Assembly (NCBI GenBank): GCA_016584305.1
Contig: JACEEZ010019773.1
Coordinates: 92,001-156,000, forward strand
Reading direction: 5' to 3'
Length of the DNA stretch: 64,000 nt
Source: Chionoecetes opilio
Lineage: Eukaryota > Arthropoda > Malacostraca > Decapoda > Majidae
Each line of letters starts with the position of its first letter. Position 1 is the first letter of the stretch. This document shows positions 42,347 through 53,921 of this stretch, piece after piece. The translations under genes were made by a program, and so were the position numbers. The notes beneath the pieces were generated by a model that was given only the letters and a program-made list of their open reading frames with translations, was not told where the DNA came from and made no database searches.

Positions 42347-44861
42347 CACACACTCATTGTCTTGGGCGACTTCAATGCTACTACTGGCACTGTGAGAGGT
42401 GGCTACGAGTTGTGTGTTGGTCCCCATGGCTCCGGTACCAGAAACACCCAACAGTTCTCTGCTTCTGAACTTTGCAAGGTCCAGAAGGTTGAGAATTGCA
42501 GGTTCTTGGTATCAGAGACCAGAGCTGCACCGTTGGACATGGTATAGTAATGCCGGAGGGGTAGCTAAGGAGATCGACCACATCCTCGTTAGTACTCGTT
42601 GGAGGATCCTCCAGAACTGCAGGGTTTACCAGAGTGCTGAGTTCTTTGGAACAGATCACAGACTTGTTGTTGCTACACTTAAGCTTCATGTCAAGTCCAG
42701 AAGAATCTCAAGAGGTAACCATACTGTGTTTCATTTTGAGAAACTGAAGGACTTGACATGTGCTCATGAGTATGCGGTGGCAGTCTCAAATTGGTTTGAT
42801 GTGCTCGGTACTCTCGGGGATCCTGTAGAACTGTGGGATACCTTCAAACGTGAAACTCTACAGGCTGCCAAGGAGTGTATTGGGGAGCGCCCGAGGTCAA
42901 GGCGTGGTTTTGTCTCGACGGAGACGCTGGAGAAAATCGAGGAGAGTCGCGCTGCCAGGCTGGCTGGGAACCGGGACCAGCACAGGGCTCTGTCACGTCG
43001 GACTAGAACCCTCCTGAGGAGAGACAAGGAGAGGTATGTCAGGAGTCTCGCTGAGGATGTCGAGGGTCATTTGAATGCTAATGACCTCCGACCCGCCTAC
43101 CGAGCCCTGAAGAAGCTCCGTTCCAAGTCTCCTTCTCGGGCGAGTGCTATTCGAACAGCAGATGGGCGCCTCGTGTCGGACATGGATGGGCAGATGGCTC
43201 GTTGGGCTGAGTACTTTGGGCAGTTGTTCACGGTGGACCCTCCAACTGAGCAGCTTCACACCACTGGGTTACAGGCAGTGGATGCCGATCCTCCCATTGA
43301 CGAAACCGCACCCTCTCTTGACGAAGTCAGAGAGGCTGTAGCAAAGTTGAAGGGTGGAAAGGCAGCTGGTGTTTGTAATATCAGTGCGGATCTCCTCAAA
43401 GCTGGGGGTGAGGCCATGATCCGCGGGTTGCATGCTGTCCTGACTGCCGTGTGGCAATCAGGTACCATTCCTCCTGACTGGAAAAGGGGGCTGGTCGTCC
43501 CTATCTGGAAAGGGAAAGGGGACCGTCAGGACTGCAACAATTACCGCGGTATTACACTGCTCAGCGTACCAGGCAAGGTGCTTGCCCATCTATTGCTGAC
43601 ACGAATTCGCAGTCATCTGGTGAAGCATCAGAGACCTCAGCAGTCTGGGTTCACGCCTGGTAAGTCAACAACGGACCGTATCCTAGCGCTTCGTGTCCTG
43701 GTGGAACGCCGACGTGAGTTTCGACAGGGGATGCTTGCAGCCCCAAGAAGATCTCAAGAAGGCGTTTGACTCAGTGCATCGTGAGTCACTCTGGGATCTT
43801 CTGCGACTTCGAGGGATTCCTGCAAGGACTATTGGTTTGATAACTGGTCTGTATTCTGGGACTGAGATTGCTGTGAAGTGTGGGGCAGGTGTATCCAGCT
43901 TCTTTCCTGTGAATACAGGAGTGAGGCAAGGGTGCGTCCTTGCCCCATCACTTTTCAACGCTTGTATGGACTGGGTATTGGAAAAGGTTGTAGATCAAAG
44001 TGATTGTGGAGCATCCGTCGGCAACACCAAGATCACTGATCTTGTTTTTGCCGATGATGCAGTAATCTTTGCTGAGTCGCTGGAGGTCCTGGTGATGGCT
44101 CTCGAGGCGCTGCACGAGGAGGCAAAGCCTTTGGGACTTGAGGTCTCCTGGCTCAAGACCAAGGTCCAGGTATTTGGAGACTTACTAGATGAAGCAGTAC
44201 ATTCTGTTCATGCGTGTGGCGAGGACATTGAGATCTTGGAAAGTTTTACATACCTTGGTAGCGCAGTCCATAATGACGGCGGGTCACGTCAAGAAGTCTT
44301 ACGACGGATTGGCATAGCCCACGGTGTTATGGACTCGCTCAGCGGGAGTATTTGGCGTTGTCGGTACCTGTGCAGGAGGACAAAGATCCGATCTTCAAGT
44401 CGCTTGTGATCCCTGTCTTACTCTATGGTTGTGAGACATGGACACTAAATAGTGACTTGAAGAGACTAATCAATGCCTTTGGTAATAAGTGTCTTCGCAG
44501 AATCATGGGGTATCGCTGGGATGATTACGTGTCAAATCAGCGATTGCACCGTGAGACTGAATCGAGGCCTATTACCTGCATAGCCCGTCAGCGCCAACTT
44601 CGGCTATATGGGCATGTGGCACGCTACCCTGAAACCGATCCTTCCCATCGGGTTGTATCTGTAAGAGACAATCCGGCGTGGAGGAGGCCAAGGGGGCGCC
44701 CACAAGGCTCGTGGCTGGGGCAAGTTGATGTTTCTTGTCGAGAGCTGCTTGGTATGGGAAAGGAGCCTGCATGGGAACTCGCGCGTGGTGACCCCCGGGA
44801 GTGGCGTCGTAGGGTGGGCGAGGCGACGCGCCCCCCGGCGTATGCCCCCAATGATTGATTG
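42347..44861 (+). mobile_element. RTE-like LINE inserted in the CR1-like endonuclease
   Basis: Flanked by a 9 bp target duplication ACTTGGAAA (42338-42346, 44862-44870). 5'-truncated within the endonuclease (LIVLGDFNATTG). It ends right after the stop with a short ATTG/ATGA-type tandem tail (AATGATTGATTG), as in RTE-group LINEs. Confidence 0.88.
42350..44858 (+). pseudogene. RTE-like LINE: endonuclease, RT, C-terminal region
   Basis: Endonuclease end: AGGVAKEIDHILVSTRW, FFGTDHRLVVATLKL. RT: KLKGGKAAGVCNISADLLKA, WKRGLVVPIWKGKGDRQDCN, QQSGFTPGKSTTDRILALRV, DLKKAFDSVHRESLWDLLRL, VRQGCVLAPSLFNACMDWVL, LVFADDAVIFAES (FADD at about 44050). C-terminus: VLLYGCETWTLNSDLKRLIN and RQRQLRLYGHVARYPETDPS, as in the common eukaryotic 'YGCETW...GH' group. 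Frameshifts near 42460, 43735 and 44390. GC content is higher than in the surrounding LINE. Confidence 0.9.
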
Positions 44862-44870
44862 ACTTGGAAA

Positions 44871-46295
44871 GAGGGACCATGTACTTATTGAATTTGAAGA
44901 AAATGATAGCAAAAAAGAGGGGAGAAGAAGAAAGACAAGGGGAACACAAGAAAGGAAGATACAATTATGGAAAAGCAGACTTTGACGGATTAAGAACATT
45001 CTTCGGAGGGACAGACTGGAGTAATTTCCATGCGGAGACAGACTGGAGTAATTTCCATGCAGAGACAGACTGGAGTAATTTCCATGCAGAGACAGACTGG
45101 AGTAATTTCCATGCAGCAAGGAGTACCCAGAAAAAATGGGGACGAGTTCATCCGAATTTACACCGAAGGAATAAATAGTTAAGTTCCAAGGATAGTTATC
45201 AGAGAAAAGAAAAAAAATGAATGGTTTAACAGAAAATGTGAATTAGCAAGACTAGAAAGAGAAAAAACATGGAATAGTTGGAGGAAAAAAGGAGGTATCA
45301 ACCTTTGGGAGAAGTACAAAACAACTAGAATTGAATATGTAAGAATCTGAAGAGAAGAAGAAAATAACTATGAGAGGAATATAATAGACAAATGTATGAA
45401 CGAACCGAAACTTTTCTATAGATATATAAATGGAAAAATTAAAAACAAGGAAGGAATCGATAAGCTGAAGGTAGAAGGTATAGTCTACGAAGATGCATTA
45501 CAACAGGTTGAGGTGATGAATAAGTGCTTACAGACTGTATTTACAAGAGAAAGTGAATTTAAAACGAAAAATATAATAGCAAAAGAAAATATAATGGAAG
45601 ACATAAAAGTAGACGTAATAGAAGTAAAAAGGCTAATGGAAAGTCAAGATGTGAGAAAAGCCCCGGGTCCAGATGGAGTGTCGAACTGGATAATGAAAGA
45701 GTGCAGTAACCAACTAGCAGGAAAGTTACATAGTGTAATTGAGAGGTCACTCAAGGAGAGCAGAGTCCCGCTTGATTGGAAAAGAGCAAATATTGTGCCA
45801 ATTCACAAAGGAGGAGACAAAGAAGAACCACTAAATTACAGGCCAGTATCATTAACAAGTGTAGTGGCAAAAATGTGTGAAAAAATTGTGAAGGACAGAT
45901 GGTTGAAATATTTGGAAGAGACAAACACACAGGTTTGTCTGTACACTCGCAGGTGGCCAGTTTGGATTTAGAGGAGGAATGTCATGTACAACGAATTTAT
46001 TAAGCTTTTACTCGAGAGTGATCGATGTGACACAGAAAAGAGAGGGGTGGGTCAATTGCATATACTTGGACGTAAAGAAGGCATTTGACAAGGTACCTCA
46101 CAAGAGACTGCTCTGGAAGCTAGAACATGTAGGAAGATTGAAGGGTGGTTTGCTGAAGTGGATGGAAGACTTTTTGAGCAACAGAAAGATGAGAACAGTA
46201 ATAGAGGATCAGAAGTCAAAATGGTGCAGTGTGATAAGTGAAATTCCTCAAGGATCAGTATTGGCCCCATTGTCTTGGTCTATGTAAATGATATG
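44871..46295 (+). pseudogene. CR1-like LINE ORF2, linker and first RT blocks
   Basis: Resumes the endonuclease end (RDHVLIEFE). Then a tandem repeat (45009-45116), a linker (NEWFNRKCELARLEREKTWN) and RT: DVRKAPGPDGVSNWIMKECS, WKRANIVPIHKGGDKEEPLN, NCIYLDVKKAFDKVPHKRLL and SEIPQGSVLAP. One shift near 45940 inserts a few bases before GFRGGMSCTTNLLSF. The Arg-to-stop and small indels mark it as dead. Confidence 0.88.
45009..45116 (+). repeat. In-frame 27 bp tandem repeat (x4) in LINE ORF2
   Basis: Four copies of ACAGACTGGAGTAATTTCCA plus TGCRGAG, encoding TDWSNFHAE repeatedly. Copies are almost identical, so the expansion is recent. The length keeps the frame. Confidence 0.95.
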
Positions 46296-46307
46296 ACAGA
46301 GGGAGTG

Positions 46308-46491
46308 ATAAGATAAGATAAGATTTTCATCCTATCTAGACACTTTGCAAGTACCAACTACAAGGTTATTGACTATACAAAGCGCTGCCACGTCAGCACG
46401 AACTAGGCGGACTCGAACCGCTGACCAGAATGCACAGGGACGCTGCACATTGCGAACTCACGTCTCTACCAACCTTGCCACCCTGACGGGC
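46308..46491 (-). repeat. tRNA-type SINE with (CTTAT)n tail
   Basis: Flanked by a 12 bp duplication ACAGAGGGAGTG (46296-46307, 46492-46503). On the minus strand it begins GCCCGTCAGGGTGGCAAGG, has an A-box-like GTTGGTAGAGACG stretch and a B box GGTTCGAGTCC, and ends ATCTTATCTTATCTTATCAC. Inserted between the PQGSVLAP and FADD blocks of the CR1-like RT. Confidence 0.9.
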
Positions 46492-46503
46492 ACAGAGGGA
46501 GTG

Positions 46504-47172
46504 AACAGTTATACGAGTTTATTCGCTGATGATGCTAAATTACTAAGAAAAGTAGAAAGTAAAGAGGACTGTGAGGATTTACAAAAGGATCTAGATACGA
46601 TGTTCAGATGGAGTCAACTATGGGAAATGGAGTTTAATGCTAAAAAGTGTAAAGTGATGGAAGTGAGCAGTAGCAAAAAGAGACAGAGAGGAAAGTATTC
46701 GATGGGAAATGAATGGATAATATAATCAAAACAAAGGTCGAAAAAGATCTGGGAGTATGGATTACGGACAATTTGTCTCCTGAGAAGCATATAAACAAGA
46801 TCACAGGAGATACATATCAGTTGCTGAGGAATATAAGAATGGCATTCAAATATGTGGATGAAGAGATGATTAAGAAATTGATAACATCTTTGATTCGACC
46901 AAGGTTGGAATATGCGGCAGTGATTTGGTCACCACATAAAAAGAAGGATATAAGGAAGATTGAGAGAATACAAAGAGCAGCCACAAAAATTGCTCCAAGC
47001 CTGAGAGATTTACCATATGAGGAAAGACTTACAAGACTAAAACTCCCAACTCTTGAGAAAAGAAGAGAAAGGGGAGATTTTATAGCAGTGAATAGAGTAT
47101 CAATGGGTCTGGAAGTCTCGAGTCACACTCGATCTCAGGCTCAAGTATTGTTGACACAATTAACGGGGCTCC
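46504..47172 (+). pseudogene. CR1-like LINE ORF2, FADD block and C-terminus
   Basis: NSYTSLFADDAKLLRKV carries the RT centre FADD at about 46522-46533. Then MEFNAKKCKVMEVSSSKK, a frameshift at about 46720, KTKVEKDLGVWITDNLSPEK, LIRPRLEYAAVIWSPHKKKD and LPYEERLTRLKLPTLEKRRE. The last block is characteristic of CR1/L2-type LINEs. It stops at a SINE and resumes at 47507 with the C-terminal end. Confidence 0.9.
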
Positions 47173-47184
47173 ATGTAAATCATC

Positions 47185-47494
47185 GCCTCCGTGGGTCCAG
47201 TGGCTAGCGTGCCTGGCTACGAATCTGCGGGCCCTGGTTTGATCCCGGGCCAGGTCAAATCGGTGACCAGCCTACTCAACTGTTCTTCTTTCCTTTCGGG
47301 ATTGATAAATGGGTACCTGGGGTAACCTGGGGAAGATAACTGTGGTAACCACACGCTGTGGTAAGTCACACTAGCCCTGTGTCCCGGGGTAACGGGTCCT
47401 CACCCACCACAGGCTCTAAGGGCTAATGCCACGGAGATCAGCACCGAATGCCACGCACAGCATAGCGTATGCTCCCATCTTTACCCTTTTACAT
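47185..47494 (+). repeat. tRNA-type SINE, ~310 bp
   Basis: Flanked by a 12 bp duplication ATGTAAATCATC (47173-47184, 47495-47506). The head (47185-47260) has a TGGCTAGCGTGCC A-box-like stretch, anticodon-like loop CTACGAA (ACG, Arg-like) and B box GGTTTGATCCC. The body has GGGTACCTGGGGTAACCTGG. A different family from 5283-5540. Confidence 0.88.
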
Positions 47495-47659
47495 ATGTAA
47501 ATCATCACTGGAAATTATCCACTAAAACCGCTCTCTAATTCTGAGAAAGGTATTAATTTGAATGGTGGAATTTGGCGCCTACCAGATGGAGGCAGGACCA
47601 CGAATAAAAATTCCACCTATGTATATATTATTATAGATTTGGGTATAAATTAAGATGTA

Positions 47660-48370
47660 CACACAAACCTCGATTTCCCAGACTAATAGGGGGGAGCATT
47701 GGTCCGGGAACCGCAAATGTGCGGGAATCGCAAGTAAAAAAAAAAAAAAGTCCGATGCCATTACCCACCCCCGGACGTTTATCCTACTCTAGTATTTACT
47801 GTCCGGCAACCGACAATATCAACTACCCCGCCGCGGACTTTTACGTCCGCTGAGCATGCAGCCACCTGGCGGGAGGCAGCAGAAAGTGTTCAATAGTCTC
47901 AAGAGACGTTCCTGCACCAGGGGCAGTGGGGGTCAGGGACTAACGGAGGCTGTGCAGGTGAACCGTGAGTGTCGTGTGCCCAAATGTAAACAATACGACC
48001 GCTGAGCATGCTGCCACCTGGCGGGAGGCAGCAGAAAGTGTTCAATAGTCTCAGAAATGTTCTTGCACCAGGGGCAGTGGGAGTCAGGTGACTGATGGAG
48101 GATGTGCAGGTGAACCGTGAATGTTGTGTGCCCAAATGTAAACAATATGACCGCTGAGCATGCTGCCACCTGGCGGGAGGCGCGGACACTGACCAGGGGT
48201 GACAGGAGACGCTCGGACCGCCGGACAACTTAATCAATTTACGAACAGGACCAGGCATTTCAACGAAAAAAAGAAAAAAGAAAAGAAAAAAAAAAAAAAT
48301 GTCCGAGACTATCCCCGGACCTCAGATTTTGTCCGGCAAATCCGATGTCCGGGAAATCGAGGTTTGTCTG
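47660..48370. mobile_element. Tigger-type MITE (family 2) with 152 bp tandem units
   Basis: Ends CACACAAACCTCGATTTCCC and GGGAAATCGAGGTTTGTCTG, TA on both sides (47658-47659, 48371-48372). The subterminal word CCGGGAA/TTCCCGG reiterates. The interior 47849-48182 has two and a bit 152 bp tandem units with the LINE zinc-knuckle sequence on the minus strand. Confidence 0.9.
47849..48182 (-). repeat. 152 bp tandem array derived from a LINE knuckle
   Basis: GCTGAGCATGC(A/T)GCCACC recurs at 47849, 48001 and 48153. Each unit includes, on the minus strand, the CPWCR...ETIEHFLL piece of the LINE C-terminus. The same 152 bp period occurs at 63459-63611. Confidence 0.85.
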
Positions 48371-48372
48371 TA

Positions 48373-49164
48373 TTTAGATATAGTAATATAATTTTGGTGG
48401 TATTCACCTATAATACCACAATTAATCAAAGGATTAAAATAATATATGAATTGTGAGGAAACTTCCACGTATAGGAGAAAATTATTGGAACGCTCCACGT
48501 GTAAGCTCCAGCCTGTCTTGAGAAGGAGTTGTAGTCAAGACATTAGTCACGCGTTATCAGCTACACTATGAAGTTGTAGTCAGTCTTTGATTGTACACTA
48601 AGGTGTAGTCAAGCTCATATTAATATGAGTAAACTATAACCGATCAATCGGTTAAAGCTGGACAAAGTGGTAAAAACATCACAAGATACGAGCCGCGCCA
48701 GGTAACTTGGAAAGTTATCCTTGGCAACTCAGCCGGCCTATCACTCCGCGCCGCCATTACGTTGCCACAGCCAGCCGCTCTGCCATTCTGTGTACCACAG
48801 CGTCTCACCAATACTCCCTCAAGATAATGATCAAGCCTTCATATCATCAACCCATCTGCCACTGCTGAGTATACCCTAGTTAGCGTCTAAATAGGGTATC
48901 AGTGCAGCTTAGGTAGATTTTGGGTTAATCGCAAGGTGAGTTCACGTTAATTAATATTATAAGTTCAACAGTTTGTTGTCGTCCATCAGTCGATGGGCGA
49001 TAATTTGAACAATCACAATACCGAAAAACAGGACTGAAGAAGGGAGATGGAGATACTACATGGAGTACAACAACTCCCAAGGAGCCTAGCAAAGTGTTAA
49101 ATAGGGCCTGAACAGGGTTGTGGTCCGAGTAGAGGGATGTTAAAAAAGTTGTGTACAAATTTTT
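48373..49164. other. Unassigned, possibly LINE 5' region
   Basis: No protein recognised. It precedes a second CR1-like ORF1 and could be its 5' UTR. Contains GTTGTAGTCA repeated three times (about 48528-48582). Confidence 0.35.
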
Positions 49165-49715
49165 TTGAATATAGCGGACACCCCGAAATCAGGATCAGAG
49201 CTAAAAAGAACCCTATTGGACTTCTCTGGATTCACTGGAGAGGGAAAGGAAGGAACATTGCACTCCAGAGTGATCAGGGTGGAGGAGGATGGAGACAAGA
49301 CCAAACTTGACGTGAGGAGACTGATGGAAGAGTTCAACAGTATGAAGGGTTTGATTCGTGGCTTGAGAGGAAGCTATGATGAAATTGAAGGACTGAGAGT
49401 AGAATTAAATGAACTGAAAAGGAAGAAAAAACAAAGAGTAAAGGAAAATTAAGAGTTAAAGAACGAAATGGAGAAATTGAAAAAAGATAATAATTAACTT
49501 AAACCAAAATGTGAGAATGGAGAAAAAAAGGTTTAGGAACAAGTGGAAACTGTGATGAAAGGAGAAGTGAATAAATGGAAAGAAGAAAAAGAGAAAGCCA
49601 AAGTGGACTTTCAAGAAGTCATAGAACAATAAAAAAAAGAGCAAAGTGAACATGTTAAGAAGAAGTAGTGAAAGTTTTGAAGAATAATGAGAATTCAATA
49701 AGAGATGTACAGTTG
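49165..49715 (+). pseudogene. Second CR1-like LINE, ORF1 start
   Basis: Encodes SELKRTLLDFSGFTGEGKEG, VRRLMEEFNSMKGLIRGLRG and a Lys/Glu coiled coil, then decays with stops. It continues after the family 7 element at 51144 with CVINFGLKEKN and EAEEE..., matching the IFGLKEK block of 37802-38280. Same LINE family as 37693-47659. Confidence 0.75.
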
Positions 49716-49717
49716 TA

Positions 49718-51143
49718 CACTGCATCCTCATACAACGCGGTTTTATGGGCGACTCAGCACGCCGTGTTGTACGAATCATAGAAACCCATTCATAATGTAC
49801 TTATGGTGGACACCTCCGAAATTTTTTACTTTTTCCCCCATAATAACACATTGAAATACATACATTGCCTTTACAATAATCAATATATAGTAAACATGCA
49901 CTCATCTTAGTCCCTTACCTTAATTCTAATGGTGGGAGAAAGTTTGGAAAGAAATTTCTAGGAAAAAATATAAAAATAAAACAGATTTTCTACCGGTAGT
50001 AAAATCTACCAATTTTCTCGGTAGGCGGTGGTCTTTCTGTTGCTCTGTTCCCACGTTCTTTGGCGTATCATACAATTTTAGCTTGTATGCGATAGTACGT
50101 ATTAGTAAATCGTTTTTATGAATTCGCCATGGGTGATAATTTCCAGGACAGAAAAGTTCTTGTGATACGTGTGTGACAGTTGTTGTTGATGTTGTTGTTT
50201 TAGGGCTGCGAGGATCCCTTGGGGAACACTATGAGCCCTGTTGATGTCCTATGATGCTATCACAGTCGTGGTAGTTGACCTGTCCTCAGGAAGGCACAGG
50301 TGAGGCGGATGACAGCGTGTTGCCGGGAGGGGCAAGCCGTCGGCCACCCTGCTGGCGGCGGCAAAGCCGCCATCTACAAAAAAACAAAAACAAAACGGCT
50401 ACAAGCCGTCATCTATTTACATCAAACCGGTCAAAGGTGATGACGTTCAGGGCGAGGAGTTGAGAGTTTAGCACTACACGGAAGGAGTGGAAGCGCGGAC
50501 ACTGCAGCAGAAAGTGTTCAATAGTCTCCGGAACATTCCTGCACCAGGGGCAGTGGGGGTTAGGGGACAGACGGAGTCGGTGCAGGTGAGCCGTGAGTGT
50601 TGTGTGGCCCAGGCGGAGGCGGGTGAGGGTGACATCGAGGACGCGTGACTTTTTCCTTATCCACGGCTGGGGGGAAGAGTCACTGCAGTATTGGCCCATG
50701 GAGGTGATGTGGAGGGCATCGCCGAGCGTGTTGTTCCAGGTGGAGTGGCAGACCCGGGAGATGAGACGTTTTGGTGTGTGACAGCCTGGTGGTAAATGAT
50801 GCATCAACACTAAGATAGCAGACGATAGATGGCGCGCTGTTTGCATCGCCAATTTTCCATGCCTCCAGAATGTAAACATTACAGCGTGAGGACAGATTAG
50901 TTGATTTGAATGTCGTATGGTATTTGAAATATTTGTAACAGGCAAGTACTGAGGTACTGAGAACTGAGGAAGTACTCAAGTTGGGTGTTGTGCAGCACCG
51001 TGCAGTGCGGGTAAGGGCGGAATTGCTTTGCTTTCGGATCGCCAGATCGTGTTGTATGAATACGAATAGTGTTGTGCGGTTGAAGTGGGTTGCTCAGACC
51101 CCCACTGTGTTGTGCGTGGATCGTGTTGTACGAGGATGCAGTG
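49718..51143. mobile_element. Tigger-type element (family 7) with a LINE fragment
   Basis: Ends CACTGCATCCTCATACAACG and TTGTACGAGGATGCAGTG, TA on both sides (49716-49717, 51144-51145). The words GTTGTACGA and CGTGTTGT recur near both ends. The interior holds a LINE 3' fragment. Confidence 0.88.
50186..50775 (-). pseudogene. LINE fragment: zinc knuckle and (AAC)n tail
   Basis: Minus strand: KRLISRVCHSTWNNTLGDAL, SSPQPWIRKKSRVLDVTLTR, CPWCRNVPETIEHFLLQCPR, then a 3' UTR running into an (AAC)n tract at 50186-50203. Same family and orientation as 12076-12470 and 19051-19841. Confidence 0.85.
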
Positions 51144-51856
51144 TAGCAGAGAAGAAAAAATGTGTGATTAATTTTGGACTGAAGGAGAAGAATATCTTGT
51201 TTAGATTAAGGATAGAAAGAGAAAAAGTAAAAACGGTAAAGGATGATTTGATGAAACTTAATGATGAGGAAGAAGAGGCAAGATTTGTAGATGAAGTGGA
51301 AGAAGTAGTAAGATTGGACCTTATGCAGAAGGATGAGATAGACCGATAAAACTAAGATTAAAATCACAAACGACAACCGAAGAAGTCCTGGAGAGAGCCT
51401 TCAGGCTGAGATCAACTGCAGATTTCAGGGATGTCTATATAAAAAAGCACTGAATGAAGAAGAAAGGAAAAATAGCCATCAGGCTAAGATCAACTGTTGA
51501 GTTCAGAGAAGTGTATATAGAAAAAGCAATGAATGAAGAAGGAAATAATTGAAAGAAATGCAAGAAGAAGTAAAACAGAAATTAAGAAAGAACGGAGGAA
51601 GAAAAGACAACTTTTTTTTGCAGGATACTAAACGACAGGGTGAGAAAGTGCTATATAAAGAAAAAAGACTAAAGGAAAATGGGGTGACGAAAATGATGTA
51701 AACAAAAAAACAAAAAAAAAAAAAAAAAAAAAAAATGAAAGGATGTACACATACATAGATGGGAAGAGATTATTTATTAAATAAAGATCCAGACGTGGTG
51801 TGTCTAGCAGAAACTATAACTTAGTAGATGACCAAGTGATGATAAGCAATAAATAC
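51144..51856 (+). pseudogene. Second CR1-like LINE, ORF1 end to endonuclease start
   Basis: Coiled-coil and Lys-rich remnants with stops, two tandem copies of a CTRAGATCAACTG block (about 51396 and 51482), a poly-A tract at 51713-51735 and the endonuclease start (GDEEVMISNKYN-like, 51820-51856). Broken by a hAT at 51857. Confidence 0.6.
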
Positions 51857-52051
51857 CAGGGCTTGAAAACTAAATAATTTCTTAAACGGTTCTTTCCAAT
51901 CAGAAACAGTATTATTAAAGTTTCGTTTTTCGTTCCTCCTCCAAACATAACGTTCCTGAACCGGTTGGAACGAAATGAAAACCGGTTAGAACGTTATTCT
52001 CAAACCATGTAATGAATATGCTATTAGCCCTAATAAATAATAATGCCTATA

Positions 52052-53887
52052 CAGGGAGGTCCCGTTATACGAGCATTCGATATACGAGAATCCGATGATA
52101 GGAGATGGGTAAATTAGGGTCTATTTTCAATATACGAGATCGAAAATCCAATGTTACGACATTCAAACTGGGTGAGTAAAATTACCAAGTTATTTACTAA
52201 AGTAAATTAAAAGTTATTTACTAAAATTATAAACATTTACTGATTACTGTATATGATTTTACCTAAAGCTGTACGATAATCAATCTGAAAATAACGTGCA
52301 GACTGGCCAACGACTGCTCGAGACTGGTATTAGCAGAGGTAGGAAGTCTCCAGGCTCGCTTATTATTGTTTGGTATGCTATGAAATATCCTTTCTCTAGG
52401 TGAATGTACACATATGATTGCATTTGGATGGATATCATTCATATATATGAGAAAAGAGATGAAATACAAGCAAGGGACTCATCCACGTTTGGCAGCGCGG
52501 CCTTTGGCAGCAGCAGCAGCAGCATGAGCCGGCCCATGAAGCCCGTGAGGTGGATATCAACACCATTAGACCAAGGGAGATAGATGTCTTTGGTAATATT
52601 CAGTAGGGGAGCGAGAACCCCTTGAGGAATCCTATGATCCCTGGTGATATCCTATGGTGCTATCACAGGCATGGGAGCTGACTGTCTTCTTCAGGAAGGC
52701 ACAGGTGAGGCGGATGACGGCGGGTTTTTACTCAAAAGTTTTGAGTGGCGGCTGGCCGCTGGAGCCGCCACCTCCTCCGCCACTGTAGGTTTGGGCAGGC
52801 TTAAACGTCTTATTACTCGTTTTTATACAACTTAGTGATTATGGTGAGATGTTATATACACGTGTCATTATCTAAATCAATGTATCACCGTGTGTCACCT
52901 TAAATAAGGGTGATTTAAAGATGTTATGAGGTGACTGCTGGGGCAGTGAGTGACGGAGAAATTCTTGCCGCGGCCCCACCGCCCCATAACACAAATATTC
53001 ACTATTTCAACCCACATACACACTTTCTAACACCAAAACCCTAGCAACACAGGCTTTTTACTTATATATCTTACTGTCTGATACGTTAAAACTCCTTGAA
53101 ACGCAAGCATTCCGAATAAAACGAAAATTAGTTTGGGATGACGGGGACAGAGGGCGGAGAGGCAGTCTGGCATGCCATTCTTGCCCGGAAATATGTCTCG
53201 CTGACTTGTGATTGGTCGAGAAGTTTTAAAAACAGTTTGTCATTGGCTGGTGACTGATGATGAGCTTGATGACATCATTTATGTTTTATGTTTAACTAGC
53301 CGCAAAGCCGCGCGGACTTTTTGGCTAGCTCCTGCAGAGGGCTATTGGTGGGCCTTTGGCCCACCACCTGTGTTTGATGGGCCTTTGGCCCACCAAACAC
53401 AGACTCTCCAGATAGCCCCTTCTAGCTTTCCTGAAATCATGGATGTAGAAATGTATGTATTAATGCCAACCTATTCACATCACCCCCAACCCATTCACTC
53501 ACCCATTACCCATCACCCCCCACCCCCCACCCATTCACTCACCCATTATCCATCACCACACACCCATTCACTGACGCATTACCCATCACCCCCCATCTAT
53601 TCCCTCACCCATCACCCATCACCCCCCACCCATTCACTCACCCATCACCCCACACCCATTAGCCATCACCCCACCCATTCACTCGCCCATTACCCATCAC
53701 CCTACATCAAGGTTTCCTCAATTCTCGCAACCCACTTTTTTTTCACAATTCTCGTTAATAGGCTGCTAAAAAAAAAAAAAAATGATCAGATCATCTCATA
53801 AATGGGCTTAAAACCTTTCCCTGCTCGAGCCGGTTGCAAAACTGTGCCATATGAGGGGATTCCGCCCCAGGGGGCGGTACCTGGAGC

Positions 53888-53921
<34 letters not shown>

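Larger units (their letters stand above)
37693..47659 (+). mobile_element. CR1-like LINE, long copy with four insertions
   Basis: The pieces, in order and same orientation, are ORF1 (37802-38280), endonuclease (41604-42346), post-endonuclease linker (44871-45395), RT (45396-46725) and C-terminal part (46713-47172, 47507-47650). Each gap is filled by an element with its own target duplication: piggyBac-like 38281-41545, RTE-like 42347-44861, SINE 46308-46491, SINE 47185-47494. CR1-like rests on the C-terminal motif (EERLTRLKLPTLEKRRERGD) and lack of RNase H. Confidence 0.85.
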
